Assembly: GCA_964636985.1 (NCBI GenBank)
Contig: CAZWSX010000027.1
Span: 31,597 to 95,596, forward strand
Origin: CAZWSX01 sp964636985
Lineage (GTDB): Bacteria > Planctomycetota > Planctomycetia > Pirellulales > Pirellulaceae
Direction: 5' to 3'
DNA length: 64,000 bases
Shown: positions 25,217 through 34,227 of the stretch, piece by piece
Layout of the letters: each line of letters starts with the position of its first letter
How positions within the stretch are numbered: the stretch's first letter is position 1
The notes under the pieces: generated by a model
Seen by the model: only the letters and a program-made list of their open reading frames with translations
Told to the model about the DNA's origin: nothing
Database searches by the model: none
Translations under genes and position numbers: made by a program

Positions 25217-26784
25217 CACGCTCCCTTTCCAGCAGAGGGAAAGGCAGCCACTGGCGCGGTGGGGACGCGAGGCATTCGCCGCTTGTCACGAGTTTCAGCC
25301 TCTTTCTTCTGCGTGGAGGCTTTCTTATCAGACCCCGAGCGCATCAACGGAACGAACATGCAAGTGAAGATCGTAAAAAGAAGAAGGGGCTTGAGGTAGT
25401 TCTCAATCCCGTACAGTACGAAGAGGAACATCGAACCGGTCGCGGCGACGTAGAGCATTCGCGACGCTGGAACGTTGTGTCGCAGCCACTCCATCAAACG
25501 GACGGCGAGGTAACTCACCGTTAAGGCGATGTAAGGGCCGACTCGCCCGAAGTTGACCCAGGCTTCGGCATGGAAGTAGCCTCCCAGCGTCAAACCCGCT
25601 TCGAGAAATGCGTCCGGCGCGCATTGGCGGGCAATGTAGTGTCCAATCGAGAGGTCCGCCTGGTCGGTCAGTCGCAAGTAGATCGGCTGCGGGAGCAGTC
25701 GGACCAGCGAAATCGCGTAGTACTCGCCGTTCAAAAAGAACGTCTGGTCTCGTACGAATTTGAACGTGAAGAACGCGCACTGCTCGTTGCCACCGGCGTA
25801 GGCAAAAATGTCTTCGAGTGGGACTTTGCCCGTGGCGACGGAGGCCATTGCTTCGAAGGGCGAGCCGCCCTGCTGGCGCGTGTAGGCCGAGATGATCAGA
25901 AACATGTAGGCGGCCGGCGCGAGCAGCAACATCGCGAGAATAAACTTGAGCGATGGAGGCGCGGCAGCCAGACGCGCGACGACTCCCAGGATCAGCAGCG
26001 TAAAAGCCAGATAGCGGAAACCAAGCACGCACATGAAAAGCGCAAGCAACGCCATGACCCAGGGCAGGGGGCGGAGAGCCATGTTTTTGACGTGCAGTCC
26101 TACGGCGAAAGCAAACGTGGCGGCGACGATGGCGAAGCGGACCACGAACCGGTCGCCCACACCCGACTCCAAGGTGAATTCGTCACGCGATTTGCCCGAG
26201 TAAGCCAGCAGCGCGGCCGAAGCACCCAGCCCGATAACCCAGAGCCCAATGACGCCCAAGGAGGTCAACTGTAGCGAACGCATGGGAACAGCGCGAACGA
26301 CTTCGCGTCCGCGAATTTCCCAAAGGCTGAACAGATTCATGATCCCCAAATAGCCGTTCAGCATGACCACCGTCGAGGCAGCCTCCTCCGGCGAGATGGC
26401 TTGCTCACGCCAGTTGGAAAACGGAACTCCGGAGAGGCATTGAAAGATGAAGACCGTCGCCGGGACGATCAATTGGCTTAAGGTAAAGACCGACCACATC
26501 ACCCTGCCGCGGCGCAAGAGAGCAATCCCCAGTCCGAGCGCGATGGCCTGCTGACCGATACCGCCCCAAACAAACGCCGCACTCAATCCCGTCCGATAAG
26601 AGCCCCATCCTTGCGCCTCGGGCGCCGAGGCGTGAAAGACGGCCAATAGAAGAATGACGGCCGCCAGGCAACCAAAAGCGGCCCAGCTTCGAGATGGATC
26701 GAGCGAGGCGCCTGGCCCAAGCTCGCTCGGGCCAGGAAAAGCCCGGTGGGTGAGCGTCGCGTTTTGGAGATGAGGTTGCAGCAT
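25216..26784 (-). CDS. Wzy-like polysaccharide polymerase candidate
   Basis: This 522-residue protein has a dozen or more hydrophobic segments (for example AAFGCLAAVILLLAVFHA, FRYLAFTLLILGVVARLA, VGPYIALTVSYLAVRLM) and a hydrophilic loop of about 130 residues after the middle span. It has no strong motif; Wzy proteins diverge so much that identification rests on topology and position. Position fits: it sits among flippase, glycosyltransferase and acyltransferase genes of one transcript. The end is Lys/Glu-rich (GSDKKASTQKKEAETRDKR). It could alternatively be an O-antigen ligase-like protein. Confidence 0.65.
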   Translation of the reverse strand: MLQPHLQNATLTHRAFPGPSELGPGASLDPSRSWAAFGCLAAVILLLAVFHASAPEAQGWGSYRTGLSAAFVWGGIGQQAIALGLGIALLRRGRVMWSVFTLSQLIVPATVFIFQCLSGVPFSNWREQAISPEEAASTVVMLNGYLGIMNLFSLWEIRGREVVRAVPMRSLQLTSLGVIGLWVIGLGASAALLAYSGKSRDEFTLESGVGDRFVVRFAIVAATFAFAVGLHVKNMALRPLPWVMALLALFMCVLGFRYLAFTLLILGVVARLAAAPPSLKFILAMLLLAPAAYMFLIISAYTRQQGGSPFEAMASVATGKVPLEDIFAYAGGNEQCAFFTFKFVRDQTFFLNGEYYAISLVRLLPQPIYLRLTDQADLSIGHYIARQCAPDAFLEAGLTLGGYFHAEAWVNFGRVGPYIALTVSYLAVRLMEWLRHNVPASRMLYVAATGSMFLFVLYGIENYLKPLLLFTIFTCMFVPLMRSGSDKKASTQKKEAETRDKRRMPRVPTAPVAAFPSAGKGA

Positions 26785-26821
26785 CGGATGCCTCGTTCAG
26801 GACCGTTGTCGCGACGGTCGG

Positions 26822-27883
26822 TCACGAACCTTGCGGAATCGCCTTCTCGGCGTTGTGAGCGCCAGGCGAAAAGCCGCGTCGTTCTAAATAGTCACGAGAG
26901 TTCCAATAAAAGTCGGAACCACTGAACATCGTTTTGAACCAATGGGGGCCGTTCGCAGCGCGTCGCCCCATGGCATAGCCCGTCGCTTTGGTGGCAATGA
27001 TTGCGCACGCGTACGGAAGGAGCCACGGGCGATGACTGGCCGTGTGAGCCAGTAGTGACCGAATGAACCGCAGCCCGCGCCCTTGGTTCCCACCGTAGCG
27101 ATCGACAATCGGCGCGGCAGCAACGCGCCCGATGCCCACATCGAAGTACCGCGTGAACTCATCCTTGAGCGAGTAGTTGTGCGAATGCTTGACGACGGCA
27201 TCGGCCACATAAGCAATGCGGCAGCCGTTCCACAGCATTTGCGCCGCGGTCAACGCGTCTTCGCTCACGAGTGCCGAGGGGATACCGCCGATCGCTTCAA
27301 CTTCCGAATTCAAATAAGCCGTGCAAGTATCGCTGCAGAAGTAGAGATAAGCGCCGTGCTGCTGCAGTTGGCTGACGTCGCGGACTTCCGATTCCGACGG
27401 ATAGTTGAAGCCGCGAAAGTGGCTCGCAAAAAACCCAGCATCATCGTGCGGGATCTGCCGGCCGTACGAAATCTCGGCTCGCCCTTCCATAATCGGAGCG
27501 ATGAGTCGCTCCAGCATGTCGTGATCGTCGGTCGCATACGCGTCGGGCGTCATCGCGACAAAGATGTCGGTCCCAAGCCGCTTGCGAGCTTCGTCTCGCG
27601 TCGAACCATGATTGAAGTGGGCCCGCGGAACGATGAGGACTTCGGCCCCCAGGCGCTCGGCTTCTTCAACCGTTCCATCGTTCGAGGAAGAGTTCGTCAC
27701 CATCACGCGGGGCTTGACCTTGCTCGCCAGCAGCGGCGGCAGGCACCTGGCCAGATGCCGTTTCGAACAGTGTGTGACCACGGCGACTCCGACCGTCAGC
27801 GGGCCGCGCGGGCCTGATTCGATCGGAGGCTTGGCCGGCGAGTCGAACCGAAGAGTGCGCGTCGTTTCCGAAGTGCTTGTCAT
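26822..27883 (-). CDS. Family 2 glycosyltransferase, rhamnosyltransferase-like
   Basis: This 353-residue protein has a GT-A fold: VGVAVVTHCSKRHLARCLPP, VMVTNSSSNDGTVEEAERLG (the SSxDGT nucleotide-binding segment), FNHGSTRDEARKRLGTD and FVAMTPDAYATDDH. FNHGSTRD is shared with rhamnosyl- and other deoxysugar transferases of the WbbL type, which fits the CDP-6-deoxyhexose genes upstream. A C-terminal amphipathic region (WLLPYACAIIATKATGYAMG) probably binds the membrane. ATG 27883 was chosen; a longer reading to 27979 would overlap the upstream gene's end. The preceding gene ends 38 bp before this start. Confidence 0.85.
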   Translation of the reverse strand: MTSTSETTRTLRFDSPAKPPIESGPRGPLTVGVAVVTHCSKRHLARCLPPLLASKVKPRVMVTNSSSNDGTVEEAERLGAEVLIVPRAHFNHGSTRDEARKRLGTDIFVAMTPDAYATDDHDMLERLIAPIMEGRAEISYGRQIPHDDAGFFASHFRGFNYPSESEVRDVSQLQQHGAYLYFCSDTCTAYLNSEVEAIGGIPSALVSEDALTAAQMLWNGCRIAYVADAVVKHSHNYSLKDEFTRYFDVGIGRVAAAPIVDRYGGNQGRGLRFIRSLLAHTASHRPWLLPYACAIIATKATGYAMGRRAANGPHWFKTMFSGSDFYWNSRDYLERRGFSPGAHNAEKAIPQGS

Positions 27884-27920
27884 GCCAGAACCTTCATGTA
27901 CGAATTGAGGTGGAATCCAT

Positions 27921-28883
27921 TCAAACCAGGGACGGCGCTCGGCTCGGTTGCTCGAACGAAGCCTTGTAGTAGCCGACAAAGTTGTCCCACGCTTGCGTTT
28001 CGTCGAAGCCTAGGAAGACGTGATCGAAGCGATTGCTGTTCACGCGCATCCGCGGCTCGGGGAACTCGGTTTGGTGTGCGAGGACGACTTCGCACGGCGC
28101 ATCGATGCGCTGCCGCGTTTCGGCGGCGACGCGGAGCGTGAAATCTCCTTGCGTGCCGACATAGCCGGAGGGATGGACTTGCGTGAAGCCACTCGCCGGC
28201 AAGTCTTCGACGAAGCGGACGTAGATCGCGGCCAGCTCTTCAGCATGAATGTTGTCGCGGACGTACAAAGGCGTGCGAACTTCCGCGGCTTGTCCCGCTG
28301 CCCAACATCGCATCAAGTACGAAGTGAACCGCGGCTCTTCGAAAGGGCCAAAGGGATTGGCAATCACGAACTTTCCAAGACTCAAGCCGTGATGCGACGC
28401 GTAGTAACGGAAGATCGCGGCGGTGAGTCCTTTGGAAAGTCCGTACGGCGACACGGCGAGCTCGCTTCCCTCGCCGCATCCTTCGCGCGGTTCAAAAATG
28501 CTGCCCGTCAGCACAACTCGCTTACAGTCGTTTTTTCGAAGTGCCGTAAAGACCTCGTCCACGCGGTACGCATTGGCCGAGGCTGCCCGAATGGGATCGA
28601 ACGTCGGGCTCTTGTAATTCGAAACGTCGGCCCCATGGTGGCAAAGAACGTCGAACGGCCGTTCGTCGCCAATGAGTTTGAGGAAGGCATCGTCGCCAAA
28701 GGAGACGTTCCAGTGCGTGTGGCACATCGCCGCGACGCGCTGGACGCGAGTTTTCCGCAGCGGCTCGTCATAGTGCGACTTTGCCTGGCGGAACGTCGCG
28801 TGGACTTCGTGCCCCGCTTTCGTCAAAGCATCGGCGAACCACATTCCCGTCATCGAACTGGCGCCGGTGAGCAATATTTTCAT
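27921..28883 (-). CDS. NAD-dependent epimerase/dehydratase (probable NDP-sugar reductase)
   Basis: This 320-residue short-chain dehydrogenase has the Rossmann start MKILLTGASSMTGMWFADAL and the catalytic SPYGLSKGLTA (YxxxK) with an upstream VVLTGSIFEP. In the chain of CDP-sugar genes the missing step after dehydratase and 3,5-epimerase is reduction of the 4-keto group, which this gene could supply. Its start overlaps the epimerase stop by 4 bp (ATGA), indicating coupled translation. A role as 4-epimerase remains possible. Confidence 0.8.
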   Translation of the reverse strand: MKILLTGASSMTGMWFADALTKAGHEVHATFRQAKSHYDEPLRKTRVQRVAAMCHTHWNVSFGDDAFLKLIGDERPFDVLCHHGADVSNYKSPTFDPIRAASANAYRVDEVFTALRKNDCKRVVLTGSIFEPREGCGEGSELAVSPYGLSKGLTAAIFRYYASHHGLSLGKFVIANPFGPFEEPRFTSYLMRCWAAGQAAEVRTPLYVRDNIHAEELAAIYVRFVEDLPASGFTQVHPSGYVGTQGDFTLRVAAETRQRIDAPCEVVLAHQTEFPEPRMRVNSNRFDHVFLGFDETQAWDNFVGYYKASFEQPSRAPSLV

Positions 28884-29491
28884 CCGCGGGCACCCCCCAC
28901 AAGTTCGCGCTCGGATGCTCGCTTAGTGACGTCGAGCACGCCGTGTTCAAAAGCGACGCGGGTCCGGTCGAACAACGGATGCAACGCGTCACGGTCGGAG
29001 ACGACTGACGGTAGGAACGGCCAGGCGATAGCGAACTCCGGATCGTTCCAACGAATTCCACGCTCACCTTTGGCGTGATAGGGAGCATCGACGAAGTACA
29101 GCACTTCCGAATCGGGCTCGAGCGTCAAAAAGCCGTGCGCGCACCCTTTGGGGATGTGCAGCATTTTCCGGTTCTCGGCCGATAATTCGGTCGCGTAGTA
29201 GCGGCCAAAGGTTGGTGAACCTTCCCGCAAGTCGAGGGCCACATCGAACACGCTCCCCTTGATGCACCGCAGCGTTTTCGACTCGGCATAAGGCGGGAGT
29301 TGATAGTGCAACCCGCGCAAGGTTCCGGCCGATCGACTGGCCGAGTTGTTCACCTGCGCGATGGTGCTGGGAATTCCAGCCTTTTCCATCTCGTCGGTGC
29401 AAAACACGCGCGAGAAGAAGCCGCGTTCATCGCTTCGGGGCTGAAGCTCGACGACCAAAACGCCATCGATCGGAGTCGTATGAAACAGCAT
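28880..29491 (-). CDS. dTDP-4-dehydrorhamnose 3,5-epimerase family protein (RmlC-like)
   Basis: This 203-residue cupin enzyme has the family motifs SDERGFFSRVFC, the catalytic His in TLRGLHYQLPP, CIKGSVFDVALDLR, and MLHIPKGCAHGFLTLEP. It inverts C3 and C5 of a 4-keto-6-deoxy nucleotide sugar. Here no dTDP-sugar genes (rmlA, rmlB, rmlD) are present; the substrate is more likely the CDP-4-keto-6-deoxyglucose made by the adjacent rfbF-rfbG pair. Start ATG 29491 was chosen because it yields the MLFHTTPIDGVLVVELQ family start; upstream in-frame codons are not epimerase-like. Confidence 0.9.
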   Translation of the reverse strand: MLFHTTPIDGVLVVELQPRSDERGFFSRVFCTDEMEKAGIPSTIAQVNNSASRSAGTLRGLHYQLPPYAESKTLRCIKGSVFDVALDLREGSPTFGRYYATELSAENRKMLHIPKGCAHGFLTLEPDSEVLYFVDAPYHAKGERGIRWNDPEFAIAWPFLPSVVSDRDALHPLFDRTRVAFEHGVLDVTKRASERELVGGARG

Positions 29492-29535
29492 GAGAAACCT
29501 TTGATGAGACGTGTGGCACGGAAAAGAAAAGATTG

Positions 29536-30714
29536 TTAACTCGAGACGGCTTCGGCCAGTCGCTCTTCGCCGGTCGTTTCCGAAGGCTGACTGTCGTCGC
29601 GGGGCACCTCGGTGCTTTCGAAAGCCTCGATATCGGCCAGGCTCACGGCCCGCATGTCGGGGATCGTGTCGTTTCCGGCGGCTTGGTGGAATTGGCGATA
29701 CCAGCCCACCGTTCGCTCGACCGTCGTGGCAACCGACCATCGCGGGCTCCAGCCCAGTACGGCTGTGGCCTTGTCGATGCTGAGGCGCAGCGCCTGGGCT
29801 TCGTGAAGTTGGTCAGGCCGGCCAGTGTTCTTCCAGCTTCCCGATCCCCACGCTTGGCAAAGGCGATCGACCAGGTTCCCGACGGGGATCGTGTCGCCGG
29901 CCGTAGGGCCAAAGTTCCACGCGCTGCACCACTTGGGGTCCTCGCTGGTAAGCAGCTTGGCACCCAGTTGCAGGTAGCCCGAAAGCGGTTCCAGCACGTG
30001 TTGCCACGGGCGAATCGCCCGCGGGTTGCGAATGGGAATCGGCAACCCTTGCACCAGGTGGGCAATGGCATCGGTCACGATGCGATCGCGCGACCAGTCG
30101 CCGCCGCCAATCACATTGCCTGCTCGCACGGAAGCGAGCCGGACGCCGCAGCTGGGCGAAGATCGCTTGGTAAAGAACGAGTTGCGATACGAGTGAACCA
30201 CCAGCTCGGCTGCGGCTTTGCTCGCACTATACGGATCGCTTCCGCCAAGCGGGTCGTTTTCGCGATAACCCCACACCTGCTCGACGTTGTCGTAGCACTT
30301 GTCGGTCGTGATGACGACGACGGCGACGTTCAGATTCGATTGTCGCACGACTTCCAGCAGGTTAGCGGTCCCCATCGCGTTCACTTCGAACGTCTCGTAG
30401 GGTTGCTCGTAGCTGAGTCGAACCAGCGGCTGAGCCGCCATGTGGAAGATGATTTCCGGCTCGAACTCGCGCACCGATTGCTCCAGCCGCTGGCGATCGC
30501 GAATATCGGCGATCGCTTCGTCGACCAGCAACTCCGAGACGCGGCTCGCCTCGTAGTGGCTGGGGTCGGTCGGCGCCGGCGTCGAGTAACCAAGGAGCTT
30601 CGCGCCCACGTTGGCCAGCCAAAGGGCCATCCAGGTTCCCTTGAAACCGGTGTGGCCCGTGAGCATCACGCGACGCCCACGGTAGGCATTAAGGGACTGT
30701 TGCAACTTATCCAT
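29536..30714 (-). CDS. rfbG: CDP-glucose 4,6-dehydratase
   Basis: This 392-residue SDR enzyme converts CDP-glucose to CDP-4-keto-6-deoxyglucose. MLTGHTGFKGTWMALWLANV is the NAD-binding Rossmann motif of the RfbG subfamily (GHTGFKGxW is diagnostic against RmlB). VVVITTDKCYDNVEQVWGYR holds the TTDKCY motif, and DPYSASKAAAELVVHSYRN holds the YxxxK catalytic pair. Length is slightly above the usual 357 because of a C-terminal tail. It follows rfbF by 42 bp and feeds the 3,5-epimerase gene immediately after it. Confidence 0.93.
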   Translation of the reverse strand: MDKLQQSLNAYRGRRVMLTGHTGFKGTWMALWLANVGAKLLGYSTPAPTDPSHYEASRVSELLVDEAIADIRDRQRLEQSVREFEPEIIFHMAAQPLVRLSYEQPYETFEVNAMGTANLLEVVRQSNLNVAVVVITTDKCYDNVEQVWGYRENDPLGGSDPYSASKAAAELVVHSYRNSFFTKRSSPSCGVRLASVRAGNVIGGGDWSRDRIVTDAIAHLVQGLPIPIRNPRAIRPWQHVLEPLSGYLQLGAKLLTSEDPKWCSAWNFGPTAGDTIPVGNLVDRLCQAWGSGSWKNTGRPDQLHEAQALRLSIDKATAVLGWSPRWSVATTVERTVGWYRQFHQAAGNDTIPDMRAVSLADIEAFESTEVPRDDSQPSETTGEERLAEAVSS

Positions 30715-30756
30715 GAGGAAGTTCTCTCGATGAGGCAGTGGAAGTCAGTGAGAGGT

Positions 30757-31599
30757 TTAGGTGAGCTGCTGGTAGGAGGGGCGCTTACGGGTTCGTTTCG
30801 GAGCAACCACCCACGGAGGTGATCCGCTGCTCCAGAGTTTGTCGAGGTATTCGCGGTCGCGTTGCGTATCCATGCATGCCCAGAATCCGCGGTGGCGGTG
30901 CACGCGCAGGCGTCCATCGCGCGCCAGATTGACGAGCGGCGTTTTTTCCAGAACGCAGCCCTCGTCGAAGCTCAGGTAATCGAGGAAGTCGCGTTGAAAG
31001 AAGAAGTAGCCGCCATTAATCCACTTCTCGGTGAATTCCGGCTTCTCTTCGAATTCCGTGACGGCGTCGTCTTCGGCGATGCGTAGTTCGCCAAAGCGCG
31101 AAGGTGGGTTCACTCCCAAAACCGTGCCGGTCATGCCGCTGGTGAGATGAGCTTGATATTCATCGGCCAGGTGGCAATCGGTAAGACCATCGCCATAGGT
31201 GACGGCGAAATGCTCAGCATTACCCAGATATCGGCTTGCCGCGCGAGCGACCCGCGCGCCAGTCATGGTCAACTCGCCGGTATCGGCCAGAGTGACCATC
31301 CAATCGTCGTCGTGTTCGACCGAATGGACGTGCACGTTGTTGTGCGAGAGTTCGACCGTAAAGTCGCTGTTGAGCGACGAGTATTGGAGGAAGTACGATT
31401 TGACGACTTCAGCCTTGTAACCAAGGCAAAGGATGAAGCGCTTGAAGCCATAGGCGGAATACGATCGCATGATGTGCCACAGAATCGGCTTCCCTCCGAC
31501 GGGCACCATCGGCTTGGGGCGGGTTTCGGTTTCTTCGCGAAGCCGGGTTCCCAAACCGCCGCAAAGCAAAAACACGGGAACGTCGCTGAGATTCTCCAT
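30757..31599 (-). CDS. rfbF: Glucose-1-phosphate cytidylyltransferase
   Basis: This 280-residue nucleotidyltransferase makes CDP-glucose from CTP and glucose-1-phosphate. FLLCGGLGTRLREETETRPK is the nucleotide-binding signature, with the activating Lys in RPKPMVPVGGKPILWHIM. Also visible are the DGLTD metal-binding segment in VTYGDGLTDCHLAD and the FEEKPEFTEKWINGGYFFF segment. The FxxKxxxxxxWINGGYFFF block is typical for RfbF rather than RmlA. It begins the CDP-6-deoxyhexose set on this transcript. Confidence 0.93.
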   Translation of the reverse strand: MENLSDVPVFLLCGGLGTRLREETETRPKPMVPVGGKPILWHIMRSYSAYGFKRFILCLGYKAEVVKSYFLQYSSLNSDFTVELSHNNVHVHSVEHDDDWMVTLADTGELTMTGARVARAASRYLGNAEHFAVTYGDGLTDCHLADEYQAHLTSGMTGTVLGVNPPSRFGELRIAEDDAVTEFEEKPEFTEKWINGGYFFFQRDFLDYLSFDEGCVLEKTPLVNLARDGRLRVHRHRGFWACMDTQRDREYLDKLWSSGSPPWVVAPKRTRKRPSYQQLT

Positions 31600-31668
31600 A
31601 ATGTGGTTCGTCCGTTATTGGCGTGAGATGAGATGGGGTGGAACGAAAAAGGGGAAAACAAAAACGCG

Positions 31669-32778
31669 CTACGATGCACCACTGGGCACAGGCCCACTAG
31701 TGACCGTTGCATCATTGGAGGGTGAATAGGAACTCGACGGGTTAGGATCACTCGACGTCACCGAGGCGTCCTGGGACATCAAGGCCAGCTCGACACCGGT
31801 CGCCAGCATCAGCTCGCGAACCGAGGTGTCGCCGTGATAAGCGTGCTCGAGGTAGTGGTCGGAACCGAAGTCGATCGCCCGCAAGTCGGGGCGAATCAGA
31901 CGAAGTGTGATCAGCCCGGTGCAGCAGGTGCCGACGACCGTGCCCGCTTCCATTTCGGGCGCCATCTCTTCAATGCTGCGGCGATCCGTCACGATCTCGA
32001 ACGGCGGCAGTAAGCTGCGCAAGTAGGCCGAAGCGGGATAATTGGGATGAGGTTTGACGAGTAGCTTCTTCGGCGCGAGTCGCTTAAGCCAAGCGGCAAA
32101 AGCCTCGGCGAACGGACGAAAACGTTCTTCCGACATCCACTGCCAAATCGCCGTTTCGACATACATCACGGTACCGGGATCGGCTTGTTTGACCGGTTGC
32201 GCCGCCTTGAGTGGGACAATCGTGGCAATTTCCGGCGGCGCTTTCAGTCCCGGCTCCGCAAAGCTGACAACGCGCGAGACCGCCGGATCGAACGCGCCGC
32301 TTAAGTGCGTGGTCGGCTCGACGTATTGCAAGCCAAGTCCGCGAGCAATCAGTGGCTTGGTGGCAGCTCTCCACCATGCCCGATTCTTGGTCCGAATGTC
32401 TTGGTAGTTCATCAGGCCTTCGGCTAAGACCGTGACGCGGTGCGTTGGATTCTTACGAGCGAAGTTCAGGATGTGGTTCGTCAGCAAATTGTCGGAGTTG
32501 ACGATGTAACTCCCCGTCACATCCTCTCGATGGAGTAACTCTCGAAGCCGTCGGGCGGCCGAGAAGTAAAACGGAACAAATCGCGTTTGCCCCAGCAGCG
32601 TCAAGCTCGCTTTCGCTGGATAGCGAATGACTTCGCCGCACTGCTCGAACCACGGTTGTGGCGGAGGCTGCCGCATCAGGAACAGAACGGCGTCGCGCGG
32701 CGACAGCCCGTCTTGCTCGAGGGTGGCCTCGGCCATCATTCCGGAGATCGGATTGTTGACAAACACCAAAACCGTCAT
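31669..32778 (-). CDS. Sialyltransferase-like glycosyltransferase (polysialyltransferase/GT52-like)
   Basis: No family is certain for this 369-residue protein, but two landmarks of bacterial CMP-sialic acid transferases can be aligned. VTVLAEGLMNY resembles the D/E-D/E-G motif (E-G present) and KKLLVKPHPNYPAS is the HP motif, followed by TVVGTCCTGLITLR at the place of the S/T-rich motif. The GT-B fold is supported by the two halves joined near residue 205. A nonulosonate synthase and CMP-nonulosonate synthetase are encoded in the same transcript, so a transfer of CMP-activated sugar is the natural role. A generic capsule glycosyltransferase cannot be excluded. Confidence 0.6.
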   Translation of the reverse strand: MTVLVFVNNPISGMMAEATLEQDGLSPRDAVLFLMRQPPPQPWFEQCGEVIRYPAKASLTLLGQTRFVPFYFSAARRLRELLHREDVTGSYIVNSDNLLTNHILNFARKNPTHRVTVLAEGLMNYQDIRTKNRAWWRAATKPLIARGLGLQYVEPTTHLSGAFDPAVSRVVSFAEPGLKAPPEIATIVPLKAAQPVKQADPGTVMYVETAIWQWMSEERFRPFAEAFAAWLKRLAPKKLLVKPHPNYPASAYLRSLLPPFEIVTDRRSIEEMAPEMEAGTVVGTCCTGLITLRLIRPDLRAIDFGSDHYLEHAYHGDTSVRELMLATGVELALMSQDASVTSSDPNPSSSYSPSNDATVTSGPVPSGAS

Positions 32779-32826
32779 CGAACCAGTGCTCCAAGCTTTC
32801 CCTTCGATTCGGATCGACGCATCCGT

Positions 32827-34188
32827 TTACTCGCTCGCGACCAGGTCTTCCGTCACGTTGCCGGTGACGTCTTGTTCATTCACCAGGAAATACAGCCCCG
32901 CGTGCGCCAGTAGCAACCACCGTGCTTTGGGGAACAGGGCATTCGAGGCGTACAGCGAGACGAACTGCGTAATCACGGCTCCCATCGCCGCGCCCAAAGC
33001 GCCGTATCGAGGGATCAGCCATAAGTTGGCCAGCACGCTGGTAATCGCCCCCAGCAGGCTGGTCCACATCAGGACGCTGCCTTGTCCGGAGAAAATCAGA
33101 TACTGCGAGCGCAGCAGCAGGCTGTAGCAGATGCCGGCGCTCAACATCTGCAGGGCCAAGATGTTGCCTGCCTGAGCGTACTCGGCGCCGAATACGGTCA
33201 GCACGAGCCGATCTCGCACAAGCCATGCCGCAACCAAGCCGAGCGCGAACACGAGCGTGATCGCCGACGTCAGTTGGCAGTAGGCCTTCAAAAAGACCTT
33301 GGGGCCACGTTTGTAAAGCCTGGCGAGTTCGGGAGCGGTTGCCACGACCAGCAGTGGAACAAACCCGGCGAGGACATCGTAAATGCGACTGGAGGCGGCG
33401 AACTGTCCGGCCTCGGCATCGCCTGCGAGCTGCGCCACCAGGACTTGATCGAACCGCAAGTAGATATTCGAAAAGAAGGCGGCCGCCAGGATCGGTGCCC
33501 CTTGGCAGGCGAGATTCCAAGCCATATCGGCGCTGGGACGCAGCCGCATTTCGTGTGGCTCGCACACGCGAAGCATCCAGTACGCCGTGACGGTGGCGAA
33601 AACGGCATCGACAACTGTGGCCGACGCGAGCGCGAGCAGACCGGCGTCCGCTTGGATGAGTGTGAGTTGCAGAACGCCGCCGGTAATCAAACCCGCCAAT
33701 CGCGGCAGTGCCGCCAAGTGCATTCGCGAGCTGGCTTGAAACACAAGCGTCAGCGAGTCGTCCAGGCGTGCTAACCAGCTGAGAGCGAAAGTCACGGCCA
33801 AGCCGACCACAGCGGCGTCGTTTGCCGACATGAAGAGCCAGGCAAAAGCGATCGCCAACGTTCCGAACACAAGTCCGCCCAGGACGCGGATCGCTAGCGC
33901 GCTGCCGACCAGAACGCCAGGGCTTCCGTCGTGCGTGGCCAGCCGCTGAACCACCATTCGCACCGTGCCGCAATCGGCCAGGTTGCCGAAGAGCGTCGTG
34001 AGCGAGAGCGCCGCGCTGTAGAGGCCAAACGAGGCTGGTCCCAAATAGCGGGCCAGGCACGAGCCGACGACAATCACCACCAATAGCCGAACGAAACGCT
34101 CGGCGACCAGGATCGAAACATTGGCACCAAGACGCTTGATCACTTGCGAGGTCACACCCTTCGCGATCGACATCGACTGAAAACCCAT
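32827..34188 (-). CDS. Wzx-like polysaccharide flippase (MOP superfamily)
   Basis: This 453-residue protein has about 12 to 14 membrane segments. The N-terminus shows the family start: RLVVVIVVGSCLARYLGPASFGLYSAALSL-like sequence, with LGPASFGLYS matching the LGxxxYGxxs block of Wzx/RfbX. Two related halves are visible, as usual in MOP flippases. It moves undecaprenyl-linked repeat units across the inner membrane and, with the Wzy-like and Wzc/Wza genes, defines a Wzx/Wzy-dependent pathway. The two ATGs at 34188 and 34173 are both possible starts. Confidence 0.85.
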   Translation of the reverse strand: MGFQSMSIAKGVTSQVIKRLGANVSILVAERFVRLLVVIVVGSCLARYLGPASFGLYSAALSLTTLFGNLADCGTVRMVVQRLATHDGSPGVLVGSALAIRVLGGLVFGTLAIAFAWLFMSANDAAVVGLAVTFALSWLARLDDSLTLVFQASSRMHLAALPRLAGLITGGVLQLTLIQADAGLLALASATVVDAVFATVTAYWMLRVCEPHEMRLRPSADMAWNLACQGAPILAAAFFSNIYLRFDQVLVAQLAGDAEAGQFAASSRIYDVLAGFVPLLVVATAPELARLYKRGPKVFLKAYCQLTSAITLVFALGLVAAWLVRDRLVLTVFGAEYAQAGNILALQMLSAGICYSLLLRSQYLIFSGQGSVLMWTSLLGAITSVLANLWLIPRYGALGAAMGAVITQFVSLYASNALFPKARWLLLAHAGLYFLVNEQDVTGNVTEDLVASE

Positions 34189-34227
34189 AAGTTCCTTGCC
34201 AAAAATCCGTTTGATAAGCCGCGCCGC

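Noticed and set aside
29492..29740. N-terminal extension of the 3,5-epimerase (83 more residues)
   Set aside because: The extra codons overlap the end of rfbG, are Arg-rich and unlike the family; the real start is ATG 29491.
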